Assembly (NCBI GenBank): GCA_024752435.1
Contig: CP103029.1
Location: 1,612,001-1,676,000, forward strand
Source of the DNA: Allantophomopsis cytisporea
Taxonomy: Eukaryota > Ascomycota > Leotiomycetes > Phacidiales > Phacidiaceae
Direction: 5' to 3'
DNA: 64,000 nucleotides
In this document: positions 1 through 11,470 of the stretch, one piece after another
Layout of the letters: every line of letters begins with the position of its first letter
Numbering within the stretch: the stretch's first letter is position 1
The notes under the pieces: model-generated
What the model was told of the DNA's origin: nothing
What the model saw: the letters and a program-made list of their open reading frames with translations, nothing else
Database searches by the model: none
Position numbers and translations under genes: made by a program

Positions 1-1327
1 GATGTGGAAGGGGCAAGGTCATAAGGCTTTGCTATTTAGTCAATCAAGAAAAATGCTCAACATTATCGAACAAGCTGTTAAGGATTTTAACGGCTTCAAC
101 TACCTCAGAATGGACGGTGAGACAAATATCAGTGATCGCCAGGAAATGGTAGACCGCTTTAACAAAGACCCCGGTTTACATGTTTTCCTCCTCACTACCA
201 AAGTTGGTGGATTGGGTGTCAACTTGACAGGCGCAAATCGTGTCATCATAGTTGATCCCGACTGGAATCCATCCACGGATATTCAAGCACGTGAAAGAGC
301 ATGGCGCTTGGGGCAGAAGAAGGATGTTGCTATCTTCAGATTAGTGACTGCTGGAACGATCGAAGAGAAGATCTACCATCGTCAGATCTATAAGCAGTTT
401 CTGACCAACAAAGTCATGAAGGATCCTAAGCAGCGCAAGACGTTTGAGATGAAGGATCTCTATGATCTCTTTAGTCTTGGTTCTCATGATGAGAAAAATA
501 CAGAAACGGGACAGATGTTCAAGGCAACCGAGGTCAAGTTTGAAGTTGAGCCTTCAGATGAGGAGCCACAAACTTCTCAACGTGAAGGCTCGATTTATGG
601 CATCCCTTGGAGAGGACAAACGCCACTACCTTATCCAGAGGGCTATGAGGAGGAAGAAATTCGAGATATAGCTGGGGTCGCGAAGCTCGAAAACTATCAG
701 AATGCAACTGAGGAGGAAAAGAATGGCTCTACGGAGGAAGCTCGCCTGTTGTCTGGCATTTTTGCTCGTTCGGGTGTTCACTCAGCTCTGGAGCACGATG
801 AGATCATCAACGGCAAGAAGAAGGTTACAGCCAATCGTGGAATGCTCGAGAGAGAAGCCAAGCGAGTTGCTGAAGAAGCCGCCCGCGATCTCCGCAAAGC
901 AGCAGCAGTGGCAAAGAATGTTCCAATTGGCACGGTCACCTGGACTGGTGAGAAGGGCGAAGCGGGACGACCACAGAATCGACGAGCTGGCGGGCCCAGT
1001 TCAGCAGGACTTCTCGGGAGCCTTGCTGATCGCCAAGGCCTCGCTAATTCCCCTGGTAGCTCTCGTGGTAGCACTCCTGGTGCAAACACTCCTACAAGAC
1101 CCAAAGACAAGGAGTTTTTGAGGTTGATTCACGAATACATCATCAGACAGGGTGGCAGTGTTCCAAGTCAGATGCTTGTTGTCCACTTCGGCTCCAAGTG
1201 TAGAACTGCTGCGGACAAGGCTACATTCATGGCGATGTTAGAACAGGTCGCTGTGTTGAAGAGGGGCACTGGTGGAAGGTTGAGAGGAAGGTGGGAATTG
1301 AAGGATGAGTATAAGAAGAAAGAGTAA
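1..1327 (+). CDS. RAD26: Rad26/CSB-type SWI/SNF DNA-dependent ATPase, C-terminal part (5' truncated by window)
   Basis: The gene runs in from the left edge, so only about the last 441 codons are present. They begin just before the second RecA-like helicase lobe. Visible SF2/Snf2 signatures are LLFSQSRKML (motif IV region), LLTTKVGGLGVNLTGA (motif V) and DPDWNPSTDIQARERAWRLGQ (motif VI with the arginine finger). They are followed by the YHRQIYKQFLTNKV block typical of Rad26/Rhp26/ERCC6. The charged tail ends in a small conserved winged-helix-like segment (FLRLIHEYI...GRWEL). By family knowledge this ATPase displaces or remodels stalled RNA polymerase II in transcription-coupled nucleotide excision repair in the nucleus. 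No intron is seen in this part. The ATG at position 2 is an internal Met, not the start. The stop is TAA at 1325-1327. It converges on the next gene. Confidence 0.9.
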   Translation, partial: MWKGQGHKALLFSQSRKMLNIIEQAVKDFNGFNYLRMDGETNISDRQEMVDRFNKDPGLHVFLLTTKVGGLGVNLTGANRVIIVDPDWNPSTDIQARERAWRLGQKKDVAIFRLVTAGTIEEKIYHRQIYKQFLTNKVMKDPKQRKTFEMKDLYDLFSLGSHDEKNTETGQMFKATEVKFEVEPSDEEPQTSQREGSIYGIPWRGQTPLPYPEGYEEEEIRDIAGVAKLENYQNATEEEKNGSTEEARLLSGIFARSGVHSALEHDEIINGKKKVTANRGMLEREAKRVAEEAARDLRKAAAVAKNVPIGTVTWTGEKGEAGRPQNRRAGGPSSAGLLGSLADRQGLANSPGSSRGSTPGANTPTRPKDKEFLRLIHEYIIRQGGSVPSQMLVVHFGSKCRTAADKATFMAMLEQVAVLKRGTGGRLRGRWELKDEYKKKE

Positions 1328-2722
1328 TTAGAGGTGTTATGAGCTGTCGTTTTTGAAACCCCGAAGTTCAGCATCGGTGGATGTGATGGATGGTGGTTTT
1401 GTTTGGGATACTTGATTCAAAAATGGCGTTTTGCATGGGGATGAGATAGATACCAGAAGCGTTAAAGCGAGGCGTCATAGGGTTTGGAAAGCTCAGTTTT
1501 ATCTGAGAATTATAATTAACAGAACTCAACAGCATGGAAGATATGTTGCAGAGGAGCTACAGTAGATAGCTGAATACCTAGTCATTAAATGACACAGATC
1601 TGCTTTCATGTCTACGTTCCTCATATCAAGTGTCTGGTTCAGCTACCCTAAGTACGCACCATCATATCTTAAGTGTTGAAAGCCCTTTAACATAGGTAAC
1701 TAGACGCCTTATTATTTCTGATGAAGTTTAGAACTTGATAGGCTGAGATTTGTTTTTCGGACCTTATTGAGATCCGGCTTTGAACTCACGGAGAAAACTC
1801 ACAAGAGCCTGTTCCACATATTCCCACCACCAGCACCTGCTTCTCAGCTCTACTCCCCTGTAAGAATCTCCATGTGGCGTGCAAAGTAATATTTTCAACA
1901 TAGGATGCTATTTGAGCCGCATACACATATGTATCTTCCATGATGGACCACGAAAGGCTCTGAGAAATGCTATTGAGTGCTTCATAATTATGGGAGCCAC
2001 ATACCCGTTAGAGGTTGCACCTTTGTTCTGAGCCATGAAGTGATAGAGAAATAGCCAATTATCCAAAGTTTCCGCTGGTTCTTCATGAAAATGTGGACGA
2101 GTAAATCCAATCGATGGATTATTCAGAGACTGGGCATCAGGATCAAGGGCACCACAACTCGACCAAGCGCCAATGAAGAACAAGTAGAAGCACGCTCTCG
2201 ATGTATTCACCTCAGACTCTCTACAAGATGATACCTGGTAAAACTATCCAAACATCCGCGAACAATCACAGCCAATCACACAGAAAAAAAATGTATCAAA
2301 AATTCCATTCGACTATCTATCATAGCAGGGTAGTTCTTCCTCAGCAACAGCTAATGGTGATATCGTATGGATCATAGGCGGAGGGCCAAGTAGCCTAACA
2401 CGTCATCAAAATAAGTGAGATGTGCATAAAGCATACGACGATTGGCAATATGACCAACAGCCTCAAAAGACGCCATGGCAATGACCATGACGTACGACAT
2501 GAACTGTGGATGTCCTTTTTATTTCCTCAACCATATACTCCTCCATCACAGAAACTCCTTCCCCACACTACCTATCCATGTCCACGCTACTCCTATCTTT
2601 TTTTTTTCTCTCCAAAAAGCAAAATCATATAACCTCCCCAACGTTCAGATGTGTTGCATAGTTTTTTTGTGACATTGAAATGTCTGATTAAGCAAGATAT
2701 GACCGGTAATGAAGAAGGGCGC
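1328..2722. other. Convergent intergenic region
   Basis: This 1.4-kb region holds the 3' flanks of the RAD26 gene and of the minus-strand gene that ends at 2723. It is AT-rich with short T tracts near 2600. A minus-strand 100-codon ORF at 1908-2210 starts with GTG and has no ATG or homology I recognise. I see no gene here. Confidence 0.5.
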
Positions 2723-5030
2723 TCATTCATCTGGAAGGAGAAAATCAACTTGAGCACGCTCCAGGAGGGAATGTTCTGGGTCAGTGAGCACGACAGATTC
2801 CTGCCAGCCGACGGTTTCCCATTGCTTTCGATTTGCAAGACGCTCGACGTTGGAAACAGCTTTACTGCTGTGGGCTTTGGTTCTTCGGCGTTCACGCTCT
2901 TCGATGACGGTGTGCATGACCTTTTGTCGAAGCTTGGTGGTCGCCCATCCCTCCACGTTACCCAAACGAGGACTTTCGAGCACATATTTCAGTAGCTGGA
3001 AAGGCAGAGCAAGCAGGACTCGAGAAAGTGTGATGACGACTGGGTTGTTTGAAGTGGATCGAACGCTGTCCTCGCTTGGGTGGTCTCCAAACTTGATCGA
3101 GCTAAGTCGCTGGTTTGACATGGAAGGTCGGCTTTCGGGTACGACTGGCAATCTTGGAGTCTGGAAAGGATCCTGAAGGGAGGTATCAAGATCAAAGTTT
3201 GGTGGAAAGTTGGTAACCAGGAACGTAAGAGCATTCTGAATGAGACCATTGACAGTAGGGCCATAGGTATTTGTTGCAATTGATTCTTGACTACCATCTG
3301 CAGTCCACTGTGAATCGACACTTCCATCCAATGCAAAATCCAAGGCCCTCTCAACAGTAGTCCAACTAATAAAGCGGCTAGCAACGTCAATTCCTCGGTT
3401 AATGACCGGAGGCATTTTGAGGATGTAACCAGCAGCTGCATATCCAAGAGCAAGCTCGAAGCGATCTGTAGGAGTACCTGGCATGCCAGTAGTAGTATGT
3501 GCAGCCGGGAAGTTGGTTGGAGATGGGAACGAGCCAACATCCAGAAGGGGTCCACCATACAGTCTTTGTGCTGCAAGTGAGAAGCCATCGGAACGTAGGA
3601 ATCGATCATCTGTCTCGAGCAAAAGAGTTCGAACAGTAGTAACATCGCTGTTTGACACCGCTTGAGCTCGCATCAACTGGCTCAAAGTTGGGCTTCTAGC
3701 GAAAAGGAGGTTGTGGCCTGGAATACGAACAGGTGGAGCACGATCATCGACATAGCGGAGTTCCAAAGTATAGTCGGCAAAGGTAGGATCAGCAAACTGG
3801 TTCGTGATGTAGCCAAGAAGACCATCGAGGTTGTCCATAGAAGGTGCAACAGAAGGGTTCATGGGAATCTGAGGAAAACTTCCATGACCGGACAGGATAG
3901 ATTGTGATGCTGTTCTGTGTTTCGGGCGCGGTTGCTGATAAAGACGCACATCATCCATGTGGCCATTTAAGCCATTGCCCATTCCGCCAGAAGCGTACTG
4001 GTTGTTAAAAGGACCAAATTCCCCAGACTCATTATGAACTGAGGACTGGGAACCGTGGAAGCTATGTGATGTCGCTGGGTCAAACGCATGAGCTCTGGAC
4101 CCGTCAACTATAGGATATGGGATTGTTGGTGAAAAGTTCTCAGTATTTGTGTATGGAGGCATTTGACGTCTTGCAAAGGTGTCGTTAGCAGTCGCTGGTC
4201 CATTGTATATTTCCTGGCGTGGATAGAATCCTGGAGGTCCAGGAGGAGCAAACGAAGTGATATATCCATTAGAGAAATTGCTTGACTGGCCATTAGCGAA
4301 CAGCGGGTTGTGACCTGAGCCAATAGTTTCCTGTTGGAAGCCTGGTGGTGGGAATTGCGCCGTGTTGCCAGATGATGCGGGTGGTGCTGGAGAAGAGCCG
4401 TTAGACTCGGTGTATCCTCCAAAGACGAGGTTATTGAGGCCTTGCTGCAGGTCGTGCATAGGCGATTGGGCTGCCCCGAAAGACGGGTGTCGTGGGAACC
4501 TTACACCAGCGTTTGAGTCGGCAATGGATGGGTTTCGATTGGCAGGATAGAATGGTGGAGGCATGTGGTATCCAGATCGGGGCTCTGTGGGCTGGGCGGC
4601 TTGCTTCTCTGAAGATTGTGTAGAAGCCTGGGCTTCGTTTGCTGTGATAGAATATCAGTAAAGTTTACTTGACATAGCTTGAGCGCGACAACTCACGCTG
4701 GGTTGTATGCTCCTCCAGATCCTGCTCGACATGATCCTCCTTTTTGCTGACTTGTTCTTCTGGCTTTGGTGTCTCTGTATCGTTAACCTCTGGGCTCTTT
4801 GCAGATACGTCGATGTCGTCTGTAGCATTTGCAGTAGCAGAAACACTTTCGACAACCGGTGGCGTGACCGTGGGAATAGATGGTTTTTGCTCGACGGAGG
4901 ATGTAGATGCAACGTTTTGCTTCCGCTTTGTCATATACGGTAATGGAATAGCAGGAATGATCGGTCGAGCTATGGTTGGTCGTGTTCGATTGCTCTGGAG
5001 AGCTCTCGCGGCATCGGTGGAAGACGCCAT
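2723..5030 (-). CDS. Conserved fungal protein with BTB/POZ-like segment, function unknown
   Basis: Two exons, 5030-4697 and 4641-2723, are joined across a 55-nt GTGAGT...CACAG intron (4696-4642). Phases match (334 nt plus 1919 nt) and give 750 aa. The start MASSTDAARA is the only Met that opens exon 1. Residues 1-137 are basic, then acidic and threonine-rich. Residues 138-370 are low-complexity P/G/N/S/Q. From about 385 a compact region reads ADYTLELRYVDD..IPGHNLLFARSP, which resembles the first strands and helix of a BTB/POZ domain, where a hydrophobic His-containing segment marks the 'stored inside' motif. The C-terminal half is an all-alpha-looking conserved region. BTB proteins usually dimerise or bind cullin. 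Here the assignment rests on pattern only. No signal peptide or membrane helix is seen. I do not recognise a specific ortholog name. Confidence 0.75.
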
Positions 5031-8000
5031 GATCGCGGCCGGTTTTAAGGATAACTTTTTTTTCCCCCACGTGCACGCAATTGGGGACTATATTGACTGA
5101 CGTCCCCAAGATTCAACGATGACCAAGAAGCTGGTCATGTAGCATCTGGGGGAGTCGATCTGTTGACGAGTGGTGAGCTGTGGAACCTTTGCGATTTTGT
5201 CCTCCGTCACAACTCTCTCGCGAACGTGGGGAAATATTTTAGCTCTTGAGCTTTCCCGATTGGGATGTCTGGTGTCCGTCATCCAATGTGAGTGAGCCTC
5301 ACCACAATTTCACAACACCAACTTCACGAACTAGAATCATTGGATTTTCTTCGAAGGACTTTGCACCGGAAAAGACCAGTGAAATCAGAGAAGATTTTTT
5401 CATAGACGTTACTCATCTTTGAGTCTTTCTCGTATTGTGAGCAGAAATCGAAAGAATTGTTCTGCCCCTCATGTCATGTCGAGTCGCTGGGACAACAGCT
5501 TATCGACAAGAGCAAAGGCCCACTCGATTCTCAACAAATCCCCTAATGTCAAAGACGTCCTGTAGAATTACACTGTATTACAGAAATCATCTCATGCATC
5601 GCCATTGATGTTGTCGGCAGCTGTATTTTTCTGGGCCCAAAATGGATGTGTGTTGTTCAACAATAATTCGAGAGTTTAGTAATCAAATATATAATATGTG
5701 ACAATATTTCTGCGTATCAATTGTTTATGTTTTGTGTTGATTTTATGATATATTCAAAATCGTGCCGAGATCATCAATGTGGCCCATGGACATATCTAGT
5801 CTTCTGATTCCTTTTTTTTTTTTCCTTCAATTTTATTTGTTTTTTATTATCAAGCTTGAATGAATATTGTTTTCAAGTATTTCGAGAATCTGAGAGATGT
5901 AAGCTGCATACAACAACGTTTCTTAGCAAAAGAAATTCTTAGTAATGGCGACTGAGAGAACATGGCATGCATGATTGATCTACCTTGGATACAAACGAAG
6001 CAGATTTGAACACCAAAAATATCTCTCCTGCTCTGTTCAACGACTCCGCAAGATGTTTGGTGTTACAGGCAACGATAATCATGGGAAAACATTCCCAACC
6101 ATGAAGTTTCAGAGCACGAACACCAGTAACGGTGCATATCAAGAAGTCTAAGTGCTAAGTCTAAATCATAAAGCCATGTTCTCCGCTTCAAGCATGCAAT
6201 GCCGACGGCTGTTCTCCGTTCCTGTCACCTATCAGTGATATGTTACCACCTTCCCCTCTCGCTCTCACAATGTTGTAAGTGGATGTATATGAGTACGTAA
6301 GTAGATGCGGATATAGCACCGCCAAACTCACGATGCATCGCCCTCTCCAATATAATTTCATGCATATTCTATATCGCACATCACCTTCGGCAAGCAGATC
6401 AATCCAGGCCAACCGTCGACCGACTCCATAAAAGTTTCGCTCACCTTACGTGCACAGCTCAAGCTCATGTCGTCATGTCTCAAACAACACGCGATGTCTA
6501 AGGACCAGCAAGACCATCCACAAGCCAAGGCTACTGGCACAGAAGTAAATCAAGGAAGACAAGGTACCTGATGTATCTCGTCCGGAGCCATCGCAGTACG
6601 GATAGATATTCATCAGCGGCGCGCACTGGGTTCGCGGACGAAAGTGAACACAAAGCCAGTGCAGCCGCGTGGTTCCCTCGTCGACCCGTTGCCTCCATCT
6701 CATCTCATCCACGATCTACCAAAGTGAATCTCCGAACGGCGGGGAAGACCAGCCCGCTCGCAATCGGTAGAACGTCTGCGAAGAACGTGAAATGGGATCG
6801 TCCTTCGGCCTTGCCTTTCTTTCTACGATGAACCGATTATTATGTGAGAACTGTGTCTGTGAGCTGACTATCATCTCGTTTAGTTCCTTAGATTATTCTA
6901 AGTTTCTTGTGACTGTTTTGGTGGAGGAGGATGGATATATGTACAATATGTAATCTCCCTTACTTGATGAAAGCTTCCTAGCTGTACCGACAATGCCGCC
7001 GTTGCATATTAATGAGAGTGAACGCAAGGGCGCATTGTACTCTACAGTGCTCTCTTGACAGTCGAAGCTAGCTTCTGAGAGAAGCAAATGCGGAGTAAGA
7101 TGAGGATGTTCCTGTTGTGTTCGATACTTCTGTATTGTGGAAATGATTGCTATTATGCATTGACGTTATTTGCTGTTGGCTGGTCCGGTGAGCTAGTTAG
7201 ACATGACAGAAGGATAATTTCGCGTGGGGGAGGAAGCCGTTGGTGATACGGGAAGCTTTCGGTGGTTGGCATTTGCGCGTTCAACTTCGAGCGGAGGTAC
7301 TCACCACGAGAGTCTGTGGACATGCAAAAGTCTTTTTTTATTTATTTAAAATCAGGATGACGGTATCACAGCAGAATGTGGAGGCGAGGAATCGAACAAT
7401 GTGAGAATCGGTGGCTCTTTTGCACGTACTGCGAATACTTGCATCTAACTGTGTAAGATGATGCTGCTCGACTTTTGGATCCATATGAAGGAGCATGCGT
7501 ATGTACTTCCGTTTGAGCTTCGTATTCTCGTATTTCCGTATGGAGGCCCTTGAGCTGACGTTATGATATATATGCGTCTCAGCTCACTCGAATCCTTTCA
7601 TCATCCTCTCATCATCCTTTCATTATCCTCTTATCCTTCCGCCCTGTCCTCTCTGTCTCTCTCCTTGCAAGTGAGAGACGTCGACGGATACTCATTTCGC
7701 ACTTACTATACTGATGTGCCTTTAAAGATCTGGAAGATCATCATCGTTTGTTTATTGGCGATCCTTACATGATTGATGCAGACTGGGCACGAATAACAAG
7801 CATGTCTCTTCCTACTGCGTATATTATCAACACAAATACTACAACAGAAGTACACAGAGCGAATTCGTAAGACAGATGTATATATATTTTATAGACATAC
7901 ATATATACTAAACATGAAGGTTCTCAATCGTATGTATCGGTAAGCTGTACGTCGTACTTCGTAGAAAATAGTATGCAAGATGTATCATTCATCGTAGATT

Positions 8001-10300
8001 TTATTATGTACACAAAGTACAACACCTTCATGTTCTGCTCCAAAGAAGAGGACGTATCATTAATTTTCGGGGCATCGGTGATTGCATATATTTTGCTTGG
8101 TACCGAGATTGCTGCAGCCACTCACGCGCACACGCTCTGTAACAAGGTTCCAAAGATACTAAGCATCGAAATGGTAAAGCTTCAGGTACAGAAGATGGCT
8201 GATTCGTCGCCGCCGCCCTAGAGTATGTGCATGGGCTCCCAGAAAGCTCATGGCCAAGGGACAAGTCACTGACCGTGCCGGCGCCAATGTCGTCTTCTCC
8301 TTTTTTCCCAAACAGCACCAGCCAGCAGAACAGCAGAACAGCAGATTCAGTAACCTGGTGAGGTAAGTAAGTGATGGCGGCCACGGCCACGTTCACGACC
8401 CCGAAACTACATCTCATCTGATAGTTCTTGACCTCGAACCCGGCTTCTGGCATCCGTCGTATCACCATGTCGTATGAGAAACAGAGTCATCATCCTGCTA
8501 CGAAGTACATTGCATCATATATGGTCACATTCCAAGTTCCCGCAAGCTTTGCGACAAATAGAGGTGTAAAAAATGAAAAACAATCAAAAGGAGCAATTCG
8601 CGCAACTGAAGAAGGGCTGAGAGGGTCTTTGTAGCGCTTAAGGTGCTACTGTTATGCTGTTCGTAACTCTAATTGTCCTCCAAAGGCATGACGCGACAAA
8701 CGCACCAAGGTATTGTACGCAGTACGCACAGAATACATACATACCTAGGTAGGTACTTTGGTGATAGTACCCAGGTACCCTAGTTGTGCAAGGGACAATA
8801 AATGTCCTGCAGCTCCCAAAGGAGGGCATTTTTGATTGCTTTTATAGCCTGATTTGGCGCTCTTTATCAAGAGGTGTGTGTTGGTAAGGAGCAAAGTACT
8901 GTTATTTGATAAACCCATGTGGAGGTTATCTTATTCTTTCGCTCTTTCAACATGCTCAGTACCAGGGCCATCTTCATAAGGACCATACACCCTATGTGAA
9001 TCCCCGAATCCTTCAGGATCAGGGTAACCCCGCCCCATCGCCCCATGCAGACCTTTTTGATAGGAATGCTACTGAGTACGCAGTAAGAGAGCCTTGTTTG
9101 GATGGGACACAGCTCTTCCGGTAATGATGAAGCTTTTAAGTGTGCACGACCAGCAAGTCTAGGACTGGGCTACTGGTGTGGGAGTTATCATGTTCGAAGC
9201 TTGATATTAGCTACATCTTTATGAGTTCTGACAAGTCGAGATTGGGACTGAAAGCACTTCAGGTTTGACGGTGTGTTGCGAATATCGCCGCAGTTGTTTC
9301 TACTGCTAAGTACGATCGACTTTCGAAGAAAGGTCTGGCTCTCCATCTAGCAATCTCAATCCCCTTTCCCCTCACACATTCGAACAGAGTCCTTTCGAGT
9401 AGCGCGGCGGTAGTAGCGGTAGTATCAGCGCCGAAGCAATCTGGTACCTGATGGCGTCCGTCTGAAAGCTTTTAAGGTATCGATGGTAACCCTTGTAGCG
9501 TAGTCTGTGTGTCAGTGATGGAGCGAGCGAGTAATAGCATTGTATTCCATGCATTGGTCCAATTTGCTATGTACCTTTGGGATAACTAGACAACGCAGGG
9601 ACCTCATTGCGACCGTCATGGGTACTTGGGGCCGAAGGACCATATGTCTTTACCCAGTTTTTCGTTGACAAACTTCCGAGATTGAAGTTGGGAGGGGAGT
9701 GGAGAGGAGGGGGAGGAAAGTGAAAAGATTTGAATGATAGAAAATTCAGTATCGAATAATGAGGGACGATGTACCATGTAGTGGGTCGACTAGAAGCTGT
9801 ATGAGATCAGAGAGAACAAGAAAGAAAGAAGAGAGACGAAAAGAAATATGGACTACATCGGGTTGCCAATAACGGATGACGGAAGAGTACTCACTTTACT
9901 ATGTGATGTAGTCAATAATAAATAATAACGTAAACGTAAATAAATATGCTCGTGGGTTGAGAGAGTGATCGATCAAGTAGAATACCGGATTGATCAACCA
10001 CGAATTAATTAATATTTGAGCCTCTTTGCTTTTTTGTTTTGTCTCTCTCCGAGTCTCTCCCAGCGGAGCATCCATGAGTATCGACGACAGCTCTTTCACT
10101 CATCGAATCTAGCGTTGTTGATGAAATTGATGTGGTTATTAGGTTTCGATGATTCGATTATCATCGGTTGTCACTATCCCAGACCGCAGAGCACTAGAGT
10201 GTAAATATTATTATTCTGCTTATTATTGTCATCATTATTATTGCTATTATCATCAACGACTTAACATTCATGGTCTCACCTGCATCTCCTCCACCCCCCG
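5031..10300. other. Large gene-free intergenic region
   Basis: This is a stretch of more than 5 kb between divergent genes. It contains poly-T tracts (about 5812, 7326), AT-rich stretches (5700-5880, 7870-7920) and scattered GGTA/CCTA motifs (8741-8790). Only short ORFs occur. The longest minus-strand ORF (8028-8468, 146 codons) has an ATG but no recognisable domain. I see no convincing gene. Confidence 0.45.
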
Positions 10301-11126
10301 GCCATGATAATGATAATGATACATCCGGCTTCAGGGGTCTGCTGCAGTCTGCACAGTCGTGAAGCTCTTCCTCACTCCCTCTCTGTCTGCCGATAGGTCG
10401 CGCTGCGCGCTGCACGGCCGAAATAGATCGCGAGCCATTCTTGACCCATTCCACATGCCCATCACCCATTTCTGCTGTGAATTGTGAATCGATCGCGCTA
10501 CTATCTTCTCTCGTTGACTCGTCTCTCTCTCTCTGTTCACTTCCCTTCTGTCTATACACCGACTCACGCTCATTCCACATACCAATTCCCCTTCCCCAGA
10601 AACTCTTCGTTGCTACGAAAATCCTCAACTTCACCCCGACACTCCTTACAAACGGAAACGACGATAAACACCACAATCCCCCATGCTGCCTTGACCATTC
10701 CGAAACCTCACTGCATGAAGCCGGCGAACTCTCGAACCAGCAGCTCCCTCACAAACACTCGCGGAGAATACAGATCACAATAAAACGATAACTTGGTCGA
10801 CATAAAACACCTTCTGCACCTCCGCACTCGACGACCGGCATCGACATTCCTTTCTTCAGTTACAGTCGTCCCAATTCCTCTTCACGGCCACTCGTTTATG
10901 CCAGAACGTATATCATAAATTGTCGATATTGAAACCCATTCGATACAAGATCCGCTATCAATTCGATAGAAAACTGTAGCAGATCTCAGCTTCCCTGCAC
11001 TTTTACCAGTCGCCCTGCACAAAAAGCTTTCCGCATACTACAAAATTGGGAGGAATATATACGAAACCGACCGGACTGCTGCCAGCTTCTGCCAACCGGT
11101 TGGACCCATATTCCCCAATAACTAAA

Positions 11127-11200
11127 GTGAGCCGTGCGTCACCTCATTCAGTTGAGATTTGCTCCACATTTTGTGACCACAAGGCTGATGCTTGTTTTAG
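11127..11200 (+). other. Probable 5'UTR intron 1
   Basis: GTGAGC donor at 11127, GCTGATG branch-like site at about 11184, and TTTTAG acceptor ending at 11200 give a 74-nt intron. It would remove the only ATG (11188) in this part of the leader. No transcript evidence is available. Confidence 0.4.
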
Positions 11201-11381
11201 TCTACAGAGATCATCCTCGCCGATACAAGTATCGTCGCTTTCGGATTTCTCTGTTGTTTTCTGATCAAAACAATCTTACAACAAATCATTCCTAAAAGCT
11301 GTCTCTTTTTTCTTCTATATCGTCGTCACCGTGGAGGCAGGTAATACTATTATCTCGTGAGCGTGCTCACAACTAATATAT

Positions 11382-11443
11382 GTGAGTCGATCCACCCACA
11401 ATCGAAGTTCACACTTTTCAAATACTGATTCTGTTTATTGTAG
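11382..11443 (+). other. Probable 5'UTR intron 2
   Basis: GTGAGT donor at 11382 and TTATTGTAG acceptor ending at 11443 give a 62-nt intron with TACTGAT upstream of the acceptor. An upstream ATG (11380-11382) straddles the exon/donor boundary, so splicing destroys it. Confidence 0.45.
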
Positions 11444-11470
11444 CGACCTTCTATTGGTCCTGCGTCAAAT

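Larger units (their letters stand above)
10301..11470 (+). promoter_or_regulatory. Pyrimidine-rich promoter/5' leader of the 1375-aa protein gene
   Basis: The region is rich in TC tracts on the plus strand (10440-10620, 11290-11330), as is typical of fungal promoters and leaders. ATGs are rare between 10899 and the start codon at 11471. The ones present at 11188 and 11380 lie inside or across two probable 5'UTR introns. Transcription start is not determinable from sequence. Confidence 0.45.

Noticed and set aside
778..1110. 110-codon antisense ORF within RAD26
   Set aside because: Shadow of the coding strand's codon bias, with no independent start context or domain.
1908..2210. Minus-strand ORF with a signal-peptide-like start
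   Set aside because: It opens with GTG, not ATG, and no upstream exon or family resemblance was found.
8028..8468. 146-codon minus ORF in the 5-10 kb region
   Set aside because: It has an ATG but mixed composition and no domain or splice context, so it is likely chance.
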